Shown here piece after piece: positions 25,733-34,553 of a DNA stretch of 52,744 nucleotides. Every line of letters begins with the position of its first letter. Position 1 is the first letter of the stretch. The DNA is from Chitinophagaceae bacterium UBA4857 (GTDB taxonomy: Bacteria > Bacteroidota > Bacteroidia > Chitinophagales > Chitinophagaceae), in assembly GCA_002399735.1 (NCBI GenBank), contig DHEF01000034.1, positions 134,779-187,522 on the forward strand, read 5' to 3'. The translations under genes and the position numbers were made by a program. The notes under the pieces were generated by a model. It did no database searches. It saw nothing but the letters and a program-made list of their open reading frames with translations, and was not told where the DNA came from.

Positions 25733-27643
25733 TTATTCGCCTTTTGAAGCTTCGTCATCCAGTTTTTTCTTCAAGTCAGCTAAAACACCTAAGTCACCTA
25801 AGGTTGCTTTTTCTACTTTGCTTTGGATGTTTTTAACGGCAGATTTTGTTTTCTCTGACTCAACTCTTGCTTCTTTTTTAGCAGCTTCTTTCTCTTCTAT
25901 CTGGCCTTGTTCCCAGATACGGCTGTGAGAAAGAACGATGCGTTTTTCGTTACGATCGAATTCGATAACAACAAACTGTGCAGTTTCGTCGGCACCAATG
26001 CTCTTACCATCTTCTTTGTTCAAGTGACGGTTAGGAGCAAATCCTTCTAAACCATAAGGCAACTGTACTACAGCACCTTTATCGTCGCGACGGATTACGG
26101 TCCCTTCGTGTTGGGTACCAATGGCGAAGGTATCCTGTAAAGCGTTCCAAGGATCTTCTTCTAATTGTTTGTGACCTAACTGTAGTTTGCGGTTTTCTTT
26201 GTCAATACCTAAGATAATAACGTCGATTTGCTCGCCAACTTTGGTGTACTCACCAGGGTGGTTAAAGCGTTTCAACCAGCTAAGATCCGAGATATGAATC
26301 ATACCACCAATACCAGATGCCAACTCAACAAATACACCGTAGTTGGTAATGTTTTTCACCGTACCGGCGTGTTTGCTACCTTCAGCAAAACGGCTTTCAA
26401 TATCGCTCCAAGGATCTTCAGTTAACTGTTTGATAGATAAACTCATTTTGCGAGTTTCTTTATCAAGGGTAACAATTTTAGCTTCGTACTCGTCGCCAAG
26501 TTTGAAGAATTCTTTAGCGTTGATTGGTGTGTTAGCCCATGTAATTTCACTTACGTGTACTAAACCTTCAACACCTGGAAGTATTTCTAAGAAAGCACCA
26601 TAGTCTTCAATATTAACTACTTTACCTTTTACTAAATTACCTTCAACAATTGCTTCTGGTAATACGTCCCAAGGATGTGGCGTTAATTGTTTTAAACCAA
26701 GGCTAATGCGTTTTTTCTCGTCATCAAAGTCAAGAACAACCACATTAATTTTCTGATCCATTTTCAACACCTCAGCAGGGTGTGAGATACGACCCCATGA
26801 AATATCGGTAATGTACAATAAGCCGTCTAAGCCACCAAGATCCATGAAAGCACCAAAGTCAGTAATGTTTTTCACAGTACCTTCTAATACTTGCCCTTTC
26901 TCTAGTTTGCTCATTATTTCAGCACGTTGTGCTTCAATATCGCTTTCAATTAATGCTTTGTGAGATACAACGGCATTCTTAATAGTTTCGTTAATCTTAA
27001 CTACTTTAAACTCCATTGTTTTACCAACAAACTGATCGTAGTCGGTAACAGGTTTAACGTCAATTTGAGAACCTGGTAAGAAAGTTTCCATACCAAATAC
27101 GTCAACAATTAAACCACCTTTAGTTTTAGAGGTAACAGCACCGGTAATAACTTCACCAGTTTTGTGTACTTCCACAATTCTTTCCCAGGCACGTGTAATA
27201 CGGGCTTGTTTGCGGCTTAAGTTAAGGTGTCCGTCGCGGTCTTCTTTTTCAACAATCATTACCTCAACTTCATCACCAACTTTTAAACCTTGTAAGTCGC
27301 GGAACTCGTTTAAAGAAATTAAACCATCGCTTTTAAAACCAATGTTTAAAACCACATCAGTTTTAGTTAAACCTACAATAAGACCAGTGATTAATTCACC
27401 GTCGTTTAATTGTACGAAAGTGTTGTCATAAACAGTATCGTATTTTTCTTTCTCTTCTTTAGAGTAAGAAGTTACGTTACGTTTGTCAACGTTCCAGTCA
27501 AAATCATCATGAGCAGTTTCTACAACCGGCTCAGCCACAGGTGCAGTTGTTGTCGCTGTAGTAGCAGCTTCAGTAGCAGGTACTTCTACCTCACCACCAG
27601 CGCTATCCTGTGCATCAGCGTTTAAGTGTTTGTTAATAAACAT
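25733..27643 (-). CDS. rpsA: Ribosomal protein S1
   Basis: Protein S1, 636 residues, binds mRNA on the small subunit; it matters in Bacteroidota because most mRNAs lack Shine-Dalgarno sequences. Six S1 RNA-binding repeats are visible, for example KGQVLEGTVKNITDFGAFMD and EGNLVKGKVVNIEDYGAFLE. A low-complexity Glu/Ala/Thr N-terminus and a Lys/Glu-rich tail flank them. The ATG at 27643 is chosen because a -7 box (27680-27687) and the hairpin leader lie inside the longer frame. It is monocistronic. Confidence 0.95.
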   Translation of the reverse strand: MFINKHLNADAQDSAGGEVEVPATEAATTATTTAPVAEPVVETAHDDFDWNVDKRNVTSYSKEEKEKYDTVYDNTFVQLNDGELITGLIVGLTKTDVVLNIGFKSDGLISLNEFRDLQGLKVGDEVEVMIVEKEDRDGHLNLSRKQARITRAWERIVEVHKTGEVITGAVTSKTKGGLIVDVFGMETFLPGSQIDVKPVTDYDQFVGKTMEFKVVKINETIKNAVVSHKALIESDIEAQRAEIMSKLEKGQVLEGTVKNITDFGAFMDLGGLDGLLYITDISWGRISHPAEVLKMDQKINVVVLDFDDEKKRISLGLKQLTPHPWDVLPEAIVEGNLVKGKVVNIEDYGAFLEILPGVEGLVHVSEITWANTPINAKEFFKLGDEYEAKIVTLDKETRKMSLSIKQLTEDPWSDIESRFAEGSKHAGTVKNITNYGVFVELASGIGGMIHISDLSWLKRFNHPGEYTKVGEQIDVIILGIDKENRKLQLGHKQLEEDPWNALQDTFAIGTQHEGTVIRRDDKGAVVQLPYGLEGFAPNRHLNKEDGKSIGADETAQFVVIEFDRNEKRIVLSHSRIWEQGQIEEKEAAKKEARVESEKTKSAVKNIQSKVEKATLGDLGVLADLKKKLDDEASKGE

Positions 27644-27652
27644 GTTGTTTGT

Positions 27653-27687
27653 CCCCGAGGGTTTAAAAATTCGGGGGTGCAAAGATA
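27653..27687 (-). promoter_or_regulatory. rpsA promoter and leader hairpin
   Basis: TATCTTTG (complement of 27680-27687) is an exact -7 box. The predicted transcript starts near 27674 and immediately forms a hairpin CCCCGA/TCGGGG (27653-27676). A stem at the very 5' end could stabilise the mRNA or take part in S1 autoregulation. The -33 element is weak (TTTATG). Confidence 0.5.
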
Positions 27688-27826
27688 CGTTTTTTAAAGG
27701 CTTTATTGCATAAACAGCCGCAAAATTATTGGCAAAATACAAACTTATAAACTACATAATAATCAACGCTTTATAAACTATTTTTCATTTTCAAATTATG
27801 TAATCAACAAATTATCTAATTAATCA

Positions 27827-28126
27827 GGGGCTCTCAGCAGCAGTAACACCCATCAACAGCAGTTCCCCGCCCGTCTTCAATCTTTGCTGTGGCCAACACA
27901 CATTAACCATGCTGCCAGCAAAGGATTTACGCCTAAGAGACTGTTTAAGTTTTTAATAAAAATTTCACCCGCAGATTACGCAGAGGAAAACATCGCAGAT
28001 TTTCGCAAATGAGACGCTGATTTGCGAAAATCTGCACATCAAATCAGCACCATCTGCGGGTAAAAAAAGAGAAAACAAGGTTGTTTTAAGAAACTTAAAC
28101 AGTCTCTAAGCGGGGCAGCCCTTCAT
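27827..28126 (+). repeat. R2 dispersed repeat, copy 2, interrupted by a MITE
   Basis: The left part (27827-27937) runs GGGGCTCTCAGCAGCAGTAA, CAGCAGTTCCCCGCCCG, GGATTTACGCCTAAG. The right part resumes at 28106-28126 with CTAAGCGGGGCAGCCCTTC. R2 copy 3 shows the two parts joined without the insert. Confidence 0.75.
27938..28105. mobile_element. 168-bp MITE with terminal inverted repeats
   Basis: The ends AGACTGTTTAAGTTT and AAACTTAAACAGTCT are perfect 15-bp inverted repeats, flanked by the direct repeat CTAAG (27933-27937 and 28106-28110). The interior is nearly palindromic: ACCCGCAGAT/ATCTGCGGGT and GCAGATTTTCGCAAA/TTTGCGAAAATCTGC. It has no coding capacity. Because CTAAG is itself symmetrical at its edges, the duplication could instead be TAA with 16-bp ends beginning GAGACTG; a TNA target would suit some IS5-family groups. 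The matching empty site is at 45776-45780. Confidence 0.85.
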
Positions 28127-28189
28127 CTTTAGTTCATCGTTGATAGTTCAGAGTAATAAACTACTTTACTATTAACCTTTTTCATCAAC

Positions 28190-28226
28190 ACATTAGCAAA
28201 TTGGCACATTAGCTAATTAGTAAATT
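28190..28226. repeat. Word-like tandem array (CACATTAGC units)
   Basis: CACATTAGCAAATTGG, CACATTAGC, TAATTAG: imperfect repeats of ACATTAGC just upstream of the acyltransferase gene. A neighbouring TATTAACC word lies at 28170. Confidence 0.5.
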
Positions 28227-28258
28227 ATTCCTACATTCACGCAAAATTTAGAATCCCC

Positions 28259-29221
28259 TTGTTATACGCAATTTTAAAAACCTACGTAAGGCTGGGCATG
28301 TTCATTTTTGCCCGTAAAATAAAAGTGAGCCATCCAAAACTATTACAATCAGATGCGCCATTTATGTTGGCGATGAACCACCCCAACTCTTTTTTAGATG
28401 CCATATTAATGGATATACTGTTTAAAGTACCCATTTGGTCGCTGGCACGTGGTGATGTGTTTAAGGGCAAAAGAGTTATACAATTTTTAACTGCGGTACG
28501 CATATTACCGGTTTATCGCAGTAGCGAAGGCAACGATAACCTGGGCGAAAACTATAAAACCTTTGATAGTTGTATTACAAAATTCAGACAAGGCGAGGCT
28601 GTTTTAATTTTTAGCGAAGGGCTGTGTATTAACGAGTGGCATTTACGTCCGTTAAAAAAAGGTACTGCACGTTTAGCCACGAAAGCCTGGGACGAAAACG
28701 TCCCCATGTATGTACTACCAGTTGGTATTAACTACAACTCATTCCGTTTATTTGGTAAAAATGTTTTTATCAATATTGGTAATCCTATACATAAAAATTT
28801 GATAGAAGTTTACGATACCGATGGCAAAAAAAACATGGTATTTAACCAGGCATTAAAAGCCGAATTAAACCAATTGGTATTTGAAATTGATGCTAACGAC
28901 ACAGCCAAAAAACAGGAAATGTTAACCGTTCCTGTACCTGTTTGGAAAAAAATACTTTTAGCAATACCTGCCTTATTAGGACTTATTATTCATGCACCAT
29001 TTTTTATTCCGGTAAAAAATTTTGTTACTAAAAAAGCCGGTAAAACCGATCACTACGATTCAGTGTTTTTAGGTATTTCGCTTATCACCTACCCGTTGTA
29101 TGTTTTGCTACTTACTATTATTTTAGTATTGGCTTTTTCTTGCAGCTGGTTTTGGTTGGCATTATTACTAATACCATTTACCGCTTTTAGTTATGTACAA
29201 CTAAGTAAACAATTAGATTAA
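28259..29221 (+). CDS. Lysophospholipid acyltransferase-like membrane protein
   Basis: A 320-residue acyltransferase related to PlsC. The catalytic block is AMNHPNSFLDA (HX5D again), and the substrate block is LIFSEGLCINEWHLRPLKKGTARLA. The C-terminal third holds two to three transmembrane helices (about 234-252, 270-310). The proposed start is TTG at 28259: no ATG precedes it in frame, and a TACATTCAC element resembling a -7 box lies 20-30 bp upstream. An ATG at 28298 would remove 13 residues. Its stop overlaps the next start (TAATG). Confidence 0.8.
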   Translation: MLYAILKTYVRLGMFIFARKIKVSHPKLLQSDAPFMLAMNHPNSFLDAILMDILFKVPIWSLARGDVFKGKRVIQFLTAVRILPVYRSSEGNDNLGENYKTFDSCITKFRQGEAVLIFSEGLCINEWHLRPLKKGTARLATKAWDENVPMYVLPVGINYNSFRLFGKNVFINIGNPIHKNLIEVYDTDGKKNMVFNQALKAELNQLVFEIDANDTAKKQEMLTVPVPVWKKILLAIPALLGLIIHAPFFIPVKNFVTKKAGKTDHYDSVFLGISLITYPLYVLLLTIILVLAFSCSWFWLALLLIPFTAFSYVQLSKQLD

Positions 29222-29931
29222 TGGCAGGTACTTTTTTACAAGCAGAATGGCGTAAACTGGCAATGGTTAATTACCAGATTAACCCTGACTTGCTTGCAAA
29301 ATATTTACCAGCTAAAACCGAAATTGATTTATGGAATAATACCTGTTATGTAAGCCTCGTAGGTTTTATGTTTATAAACACAAAACTGAAAGGCTTTAAA
29401 ATTCCTTTTCATGTAAACTTTGAAGAAGTAAACCTGCGGTTTTATGTTCGCTACAACGATAATGGCGAATGGAAACGTGGTGTAGTTTTTATTAAAGAAA
29501 TAGTACCTAAACCAGCATTAACTTTTGTAGCCAACGCAGTGTACAAAGAAAATTATCAAACCATGCCCATGGCACATTCCTGGGTAAAAACTGATAATGA
29601 TTTAACGGTTGAATATAAATGGAAAAAGAAAAACTGGAATAGTTTAAGTGTTACAGCTGATACAACACCGGTGCCCATAAACAAAGACAGCGAAGAAGAA
29701 TTTATTACAGAACATTACTGGGGTTATGCAAAAATTTCCGATAATAAAACTTCTGAATACCAGGTACAACATCCAAGATGGGAAGTATATCCTGTAAAAA
29801 GCTACGCTGTTGATGTTGACTTTGCAAACATTTATGGTGCTGAATTTGATTTTTTGAAAAACGAAAAATCAGTATCTGTTTTCTTAGCTGAAGGCTCAGC
29901 TATCAGTGTGATGCAGGGTAGAAAGATTTAA
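29221..29931 (+). CDS. YqjF-like DUF2071 protein
   Basis: A 236-residue protein of the DUF2071/YqjF family. LAMVNYQINPDLLAKYLPAK at the N-terminus, CYVSLVGFMFINTKLKG, and the central NFEEVNLRFYVRY are family traits. No biochemical role is established. The ATG overlaps the stop of the acyltransferase gene by one base, so translational coupling is likely and a role in lipid or envelope metabolism is conceivable. Confidence 0.85.
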   Translation: MAGTFLQAEWRKLAMVNYQINPDLLAKYLPAKTEIDLWNNTCYVSLVGFMFINTKLKGFKIPFHVNFEEVNLRFYVRYNDNGEWKRGVVFIKEIVPKPALTFVANAVYKENYQTMPMAHSWVKTDNDLTVEYKWKKKNWNSLSVTADTTPVPINKDSEEEFITEHYWGYAKISDNKTSEYQVQHPRWEVYPVKSYAVDVDFANIYGAEFDFLKNEKSVSVFLAEGSAISVMQGRKI

Positions 29932-29967
29932 ACCATTATTTATTACGACTTACCGGATTTGTTTAAT

Positions 29968-30807
29968 ATGAAACTTGTAAACACCATTTTTATTTGTATT
30001 AGTATTGTTGTTCTTACAGCTTGTACTTCGCAACAACAATTACCCAAGCAAACCTACCGTCAGTTTACGCATCATAAAACTTATAGTTACCAAAACGATA
30101 CCTTAACGGTTATTATTGATAATTCTTTAATGAGCCCTATCAGGGTAAATGCTATTTCCAACAATAGCCAATTGCAAGACTTTGTAAGGTTGATGGATAC
30201 TATTACCATCCCACAACAAAAAGATACTATTTTACATTTTTATCTGCCTGCAAAACAAAATCCTATTCTGGGTTTATATACCAACTTAGGCGATGTACAT
30301 CTACCAGTAAATCCTTCACCTCTCGCCTACCCTTTCTTAAAAGGAAAAACCTATACCATTATTCAAGGTTATACAGGTCGCTATTCACATACATCTGCCT
30401 ATAGTCAATATGCTATTGATTTTAATTTAAGCATTGGTGATACTGTTTGCAGTGCTGATGATGGTTATGTAGTGGGTGTAATAAAAGATTATAAATATGG
30501 CGGCGACACGGAAGCATGGCGCAATAATGATAAGAGTAATTTTATCACTATTTATCATCCCCACTCTGGTTTATTTACGCAGTATGTACATTTAAAATAC
30601 CAAGGTGCATTTATGAAAGTAGGCGATATAGTAAGTAAAGGTCAGGCTATTGGTTTAAGCGGCATGACGGGTTTTACTGATGTGGCACATTTGCACTTTA
30701 ATGTATTACAACCAAAAGCGGGTGAATCCTTAGTTTCTGTTCCTGCAATTTTTGAAGATGGTACCCACGGCAATAACTTAACCAAAGGTGCAAAAGTGAA
30801 GCATTAA
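29968..30807 (+). CDS. M23-family peptidase lipoprotein
   Basis: A 279-residue LytM/M23 protein. The lipoprotein signal is VVLTACTS (Cys19). A beta-rich N-terminal domain precedes the peptidase fold. The metal ligands expected for M23 are in RYSHTSAYSQYAIDF (His, Asp), with a later YVHLKY and the hallmark HLHFNV. Family members cut peptidoglycan cross-links or peptides. The ATG at 29968 is preferred to a TTG nine bases earlier. It follows the DUF2071 gene by 36 bp. Its stop codon overlaps the stop of the convergent flavoprotein gene through a shared TTAA. Confidence 0.85.
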   Translation: MKLVNTIFICISIVVLTACTSQQQLPKQTYRQFTHHKTYSYQNDTLTVIIDNSLMSPIRVNAISNNSQLQDFVRLMDTITIPQQKDTILHFYLPAKQNPILGLYTNLGDVHLPVNPSPLAYPFLKGKTYTIIQGYTGRYSHTSAYSQYAIDFNLSIGDTVCSADDGYVVGVIKDYKYGGDTEAWRNNDKSNFITIYHPHSGLFTQYVHLKYQGAFMKVGDIVSKGQAIGLSGMTGFTDVAHLHFNVLQPKAGESLVSVPAIFEDGTHGNNLTKGAKVKH

Positions 30808-32039
30808 CTAGTAGCAAGTTTGGCAATACTATTTGCTGCTATCCATCCGGTTGTCCATGCATATTGAAAATTATAACCGCCTGTAATACCATCCACATCC
30901 GTTATTTCGCCGGCAAAATATAAATTGGGTATTAGCTTACTCATCATGGTATTTGCATCTACCTCCTGAATATTAATGCCCCCTGCTGTAACAAACTCTT
31001 CCTTATAAGTTGTTTTGCCACTTACCTGCATGGTGTAGTTATTTAAAATAACAATCAGCTTGTTTAACAACTTAAGCGGTACATCGGCCCATTTCAGATC
31101 CGGGTTAATACCCGATTGCGCAACAAAAAAATCCCATAATCTGTTAGGCAATTCAAATGCATTTTTACCGGTTACTTTTTGTTGTTTATGCTCTTCTTTT
31201 ATATTCAGTAAAACAGTTCTTAATTCAGGTTCTTTATAAGCAGGTAACCAGTTAATATTTACCTCGTACTGCCAGTTTTTATCATGTAATTCTCTGGCTC
31301 CCCATGCACTTAGTTTTAAAACGGCCGGGCCACTTAGGCCCCAGTGTGTAACCAACACCGGACCTTGTTGTTCCAGCTTTGTTCCGGCAATTTTAACTTT
31401 TACATCAGGCACACTTACACCCATTAATTCAGTAATAGGATGTTTGGGGATATTAAATGTAAATAATGAAGGTACGGGGTTAGCTATGCTATGTCCGGTT
31501 TGTGTCAACCATTCAAACATGGCAGATTTGGGATAACCACCGGCAGCCACACAAATATAATCTGCTGTAATTTTTTCGCCATTACGGGTTGTACAAATAA
31601 CTTGTTCGCCTTGTTGTTCAACATGCGTAACATCTACACTCATTCTAATATCTACTTGATATTTATTGGCTTCTTTTAATAAACAATCAATAATGGTTTG
31701 CGATGAATCGGTTACAGGAAACATGCGTCCGTCTCTCTCGGCTTTAATGGCTACTCCTCTTTCTTTAAACCAGGCAATGGTATCGGTAGTAAAAAACTGA
31801 TGGAATATTTTCTTTACAAAATTTTTTCCTCGGGGATAACGGTTACTCATTTCTCCCACTTCAAAACAAGCGTGGGTTACATTGCACCTGCCGCCACCAC
31901 TTATTTTTACCTTGGATAGTAGCTTACTTGTTTTTTCGAGGATAACAACCTTCATATCGGGCCTTAACCGGGCAAGATTAACAGCACAAAAAAAACCTGC
32001 TGCACCACCGCCTATTATGATAGTTGTTTTTGATTTCAA
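30804..32039 (-). CDS. HI0933/BaiN-family FAD-dependent oxidoreductase
   Basis: A 411-residue flavoprotein. Motifs: dinucleotide-binding TTIIIGGGAAGFFCAVNLAR at the N-terminus, SGGGRCNVTHA, YICVAAGGYPKSA, and the C-terminal GITGGYNFQYAWTTGWIA. The family includes BaiN, proposed in bile-acid metabolism, but most members lack a function. The start is TTG at 32039: the flavin motif starts seven residues later and no in-frame ATG lies upstream. It follows the ribosomal block but is separated from map by 219 bp of repeats, so it is unlikely to be in that operon. Confidence 0.85.
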   Translation of the reverse strand: MKSKTTIIIGGGAAGFFCAVNLARLRPDMKVVILEKTSKLLSKVKISGGGRCNVTHACFEVGEMSNRYPRGKNFVKKIFHQFFTTDTIAWFKERGVAIKAERDGRMFPVTDSSQTIIDCLLKEANKYQVDIRMSVDVTHVEQQGEQVICTTRNGEKITADYICVAAGGYPKSAMFEWLTQTGHSIANPVPSLFTFNIPKHPITELMGVSVPDVKVKIAGTKLEQQGPVLVTHWGLSGPAVLKLSAWGARELHDKNWQYEVNINWLPAYKEPELRTVLLNIKEEHKQQKVTGKNAFELPNRLWDFFVAQSGINPDLKWADVPLKLLNKLIVILNNYTMQVSGKTTYKEEFVTAGGINIQEVDANTMMSKLIPNLYFAGEITDVDGITGGYNFQYAWTTGWIAANSIAKLATS

Positions 32040-32040
32040 G

Positions 32041-32090
32041 AGAGAATAGAGTTGAGATTTGAGAATTGAGATGTCAGATGCGAGATTGCT
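32041..32090. repeat. Word-like tandem array (GAGATTTGAGA units)
   Basis: GAGAATAGAGTTGAGATTTG, AGAATTGAGATG, CAGATGCGAGATTG: repeats of a 9-11 bp GAGATTTGA-like word right before the flavoprotein gene. Confidence 0.55.
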
Positions 32091-32104
32091 TTCTTTAAAT
32101 GTTA

Positions 32105-32137
32105 AGACCTATAAGGTTTTAAAAACCTTATAGGTCT
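32105..32137. repeat. Perfect 33-bp palindrome
   Basis: AGACCTATAAGGTTTT, one A, AAAACCTTATAGGTCT: 16 paired bases with a one-base centre. It could terminate transcription in either direction, but it is not placed right after a gene. It is followed at 32141-32180 by another word-like array (ACTATTAACAATGAACTATT). Confidence 0.65.
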
Positions 32138-32195
32138 ACTTCACAATTGATAAACTATTAACAATGAACTATTAACCTTGTTCAATAGTATTACT

Positions 32196-32250
32196 GCAGT
32201 ACAAGAGTGCGACGCAAGGGACGATCATCTGTGTTACTGCAGCTGGTCAA
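32196..32250 (+). repeat. R1 dispersed repeat, copy 5
   Basis: AAGAGTGCGACGCAAGGGAC, GATCATCTGTGTTACTG and CAGCTGG; nearly identical to copy 4 over 40 bp. It lies just past the stop codon of map. Confidence 0.75.
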
Positions 32251-32258
32251 CAACAAAA

Positions 32259-33077
32259 TTAAACGACAGCTACCTTTTTACGAACTGTAAATAAGTTAGG
32301 GTTATTTGCTTCAGCTTCTTCTATTGGTGCATAGTTGGAAAGTATATCGGCCTTATCAGTACCCACACATACATCATGCTCAAAATGCACAGAAGGTTTG
32401 CCGTCTTTGGTACGTATTGTCCAGCCATCTTCTTCGGTATACACTTCTTTTTTACCCATGTTAATCATTGGTTCAATGGCCAGTACCATACCGGCTTTTA
32501 GTTTGGTGCCCGAACCACGTTTACCGTAATTAGGTACCTGCGGATCTTCGTGCATACTACGACCCAGACCATGACCTACTAACTCACGCACAACACCATA
32601 ACCATATTTTCTTTCGGTAGCATCTTGTATAGCAAAAGCAATGTCGCCAACACGATTACCTGCAACGGCTTTTTCAATGCCTTTGTACAAAGAGGCTTTA
32701 GTAGCTTCGATTAATTGCATGGTAGCTTCGCCAGGATCGCCAATGGCGAATGTGTACGCATGATCGCCATGCCAGCCGTTCAGGTAAGCGCCAATATCAA
32801 TGGAAATAATATCGCCTTCTTTTAGTTCTATTTTATTAGGGAAACCATGAACCACCACATCGTTAACCGACATGCAGGTATTAAACGGATAACCGTGAAA
32901 ATTTAAAAATGAAGGGGTGGCTTTGTGATCGGCCAAAAACTCAGCAGCCATTTTATCAAGCGATAAAGTGGTGATGCCGGGCTTTAATATTTTAGCCAAT
33001 TCGGTAAGTGTGGCACTTACTAACAATGCGCTTTTGCGCATTTCTTCAATCTCTTCTTTGTTTTTCAAAAAAATCAT
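32259..33077 (-). CDS. map: Type I methionine aminopeptidase
   Basis: Removes the initiator methionine from nascent proteins; 272 residues, the usual length. The five metal ligands can be placed: two Asp in ISIDIGAYLNGWHGDHAYTF, His in VGHGLGRSMHEDP, Glu in LAIEPMINMG and Glu in VHFEHDV. The ATG at 33077 is preferred to a TTG two codons earlier. map often follows secY in Bacteroidota, but here a strong terminator-like palindrome separates them. infA and rpmJ, which commonly come next, are absent. Confidence 0.95.
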   Translation of the reverse strand: MIFLKNKEEIEEMRKSALLVSATLTELAKILKPGITTLSLDKMAAEFLADHKATPSFLNFHGYPFNTCMSVNDVVVHGFPNKIELKEGDIISIDIGAYLNGWHGDHAYTFAIGDPGEATMQLIEATKASLYKGIEKAVAGNRVGDIAFAIQDATERKYGYGVVRELVGHGLGRSMHEDPQVPNYGKRGSGTKLKAGMVLAIEPMINMGKKEVYTEEDGWTIRTKDGKPSVHFEHDVCVGTDKADILSNYAPIEEAEANNPNLFTVRKKVAVV

Positions 33078-33095
33078 ACGCAAATATCGTAAAAA

Positions 33096-33121
33096 AAAGC
33101 CGGTAATTAATTACCGGCTTT
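33096..33121 (-). terminator. Terminator-like palindrome between secY and map
   Basis: AAAGCCGGTAA, TTAA, TTACCGGCTTT: an 11-bp perfect stem. The minus strand continues with a run of T to position 33090. It lies 22 bp after the secY stop and about 18 bp before the map start, so it should end or attenuate the ribosomal transcript. Confidence 0.75.
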
Positions 33122-33143
33122 ATAATGACTTGTAAAATAGTTA

Positions 33144-34481
33144 TTAAATCTGAACAGCAGATGTTGTTTGACGTCCTTGTACACGGCCGCTTTTCATTAA
33201 GCCATCGTATTGACGCATTAACAACTGTGTTTCAATTTGCTGCAATGTATCTAAAATTACACCTACCATAATAAGTAAAGATGTACCACCAAAGAAAGTA
33301 GAAAAACCTTGCTGCATACCGAAGATAAGTTCGATAATACCAGGCAGAATACCTAACAGGGCTAATAATATAGCACCTGGCAAAGTGATTCTGTCCATGA
33401 TGGTACCAATATAATCGGCAGTTGGCTGACCTGGTGCTACACCCGGTACAAAACCATTGTTTTGCTTAAGGTTATCAGATATCTGACGAGGATTGAATAT
33501 TAAAGCAGTGTAAAGGAAAGTAAATCCGATTACTACTACCGAGTAAATAACCATGTACCAGATATTCTTATGATCGGTAAATGCTTTACCAATAGATGAA
33601 GTACTACCTAAAGTAAACAAAGTTGGTAAAAACATAATTGCCTGAGCAAATATGATAGGCATTACACCTGCACCGTTAACTTTTAAAGGTAAAAACTGAC
33701 GGGCACCGCCAAATTGTTTGTTACCGGTAAGTTGTTTGGCATAGTTAACAGGCACTTTTCGTACCCCTTGCACTAACAATATACAGCCTAAGATAATGGC
33801 AATTAATACAGCTATCTCAACAATAAAAATCAAGATGTCACCCGCACGTACTGAACGGCTGGTAAGTTCTTGAAAGAATGATTGTGGAAGACGAGCCAGA
33901 ATACCCACCATGATAATTAGTGAAGTACCGTTACCTAAACCTTTATCTGTAATCTTTTCACCCATCCACATTACTAACATGGTTCCTGCAGTAAGTGTAA
34001 GGATGGTAGAAATAGTGAAGAACGCTGTACCAAAACCAGGCATAATAGCCGGGCCTGAAGTTTGACGTAAATAACTAACGTAAGCAAAAGCCTGAACAAT
34101 TGTTACGGCTACAGTTAAATAACGAGTGTACTGGTTGATTTTTTTACGTCCGCTTTCACCATCTTTCTGCATTTTTTGGAAAGTTGGTACTAATACCGTC
34201 ATTAACTGCATAAAGATAGAAGCAGAAATGTAAGGCATAATACCTAACGCAAAAATAGATGCCATGTTAAAGGCACCACCGGCAAATGTATTAATCAGGT
34301 CAAGTATACCATTGCTAGCGTTGTTTTTATTCAACTCTTCTAAAACAATAGGATCGATACCCGGTAACACAATGTGCGAACCAATACGATAAATAACAAT
34401 AAGCATTAAAGTGAAAAGAATTTTCTTTCTTAACTCTTCTATGCTCCAAATATTCTTAAGTGTCTGGATGAACTTTTTCAC
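33144..34481 (-). CDS. secY: Protein translocase subunit SecY
   Basis: The channel subunit of the Sec translocon, 445 residues with ten predicted transmembrane helices. Seen: N-terminal FIQTLKNIWSIEELRKKILF, the plug region GGAFNMASIFALGIMPYISA, the loop ESGRKKINQYTRYLT, and late segments DNLKQNNGFVPGVAPGQPT and GAILLALLGILPG. It starts with GTG at 34481; no ATG lies in frame before a stop codon. It follows rplO by 72 bp, a spacer containing a terminator-like hairpin. Confidence 0.97.
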   Translation of the reverse strand: MKKFIQTLKNIWSIEELRKKILFTLMLIVIYRIGSHIVLPGIDPIVLEELNKNNASNGILDLINTFAGGAFNMASIFALGIMPYISASIFMQLMTVLVPTFQKMQKDGESGRKKINQYTRYLTVAVTIVQAFAYVSYLRQTSGPAIMPGFGTAFFTISTILTLTAGTMLVMWMGEKITDKGLGNGTSLIIMVGILARLPQSFFQELTSRSVRAGDILIFIVEIAVLIAIILGCILLVQGVRKVPVNYAKQLTGNKQFGGARQFLPLKVNGAGVMPIIFAQAIMFLPTLFTLGSTSSIGKAFTDHKNIWYMVIYSVVVIGFTFLYTALIFNPRQISDNLKQNNGFVPGVAPGQPTADYIGTIMDRITLPGAILLALLGILPGIIELIFGMQQGFSTFFGGTSLLIMVGVILDTLQQIETQLLMRQYDGLMKSGRVQGRQTTSAVQI

Positions 34482-34518
34482 GAAATGTAATCAGTTTTTT
34501 AAGGCCAAAAAAGCAAAA

Positions 34519-34535
34519 GACGCACTATGTGCGTC
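34519..34535 (-). terminator. Hairpin between rplO and secY
   Basis: GACGCAC and GTGCGTC form a 7-bp stem with a 3-nt loop. On the minus strand TTTTGCTTTTTT follows. It may be a weak terminator or attenuator that lowers SecY expression relative to ribosomal proteins. Confidence 0.55.
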
Positions 34536-34553
34536 GATGCAAATTAGTGAAAA

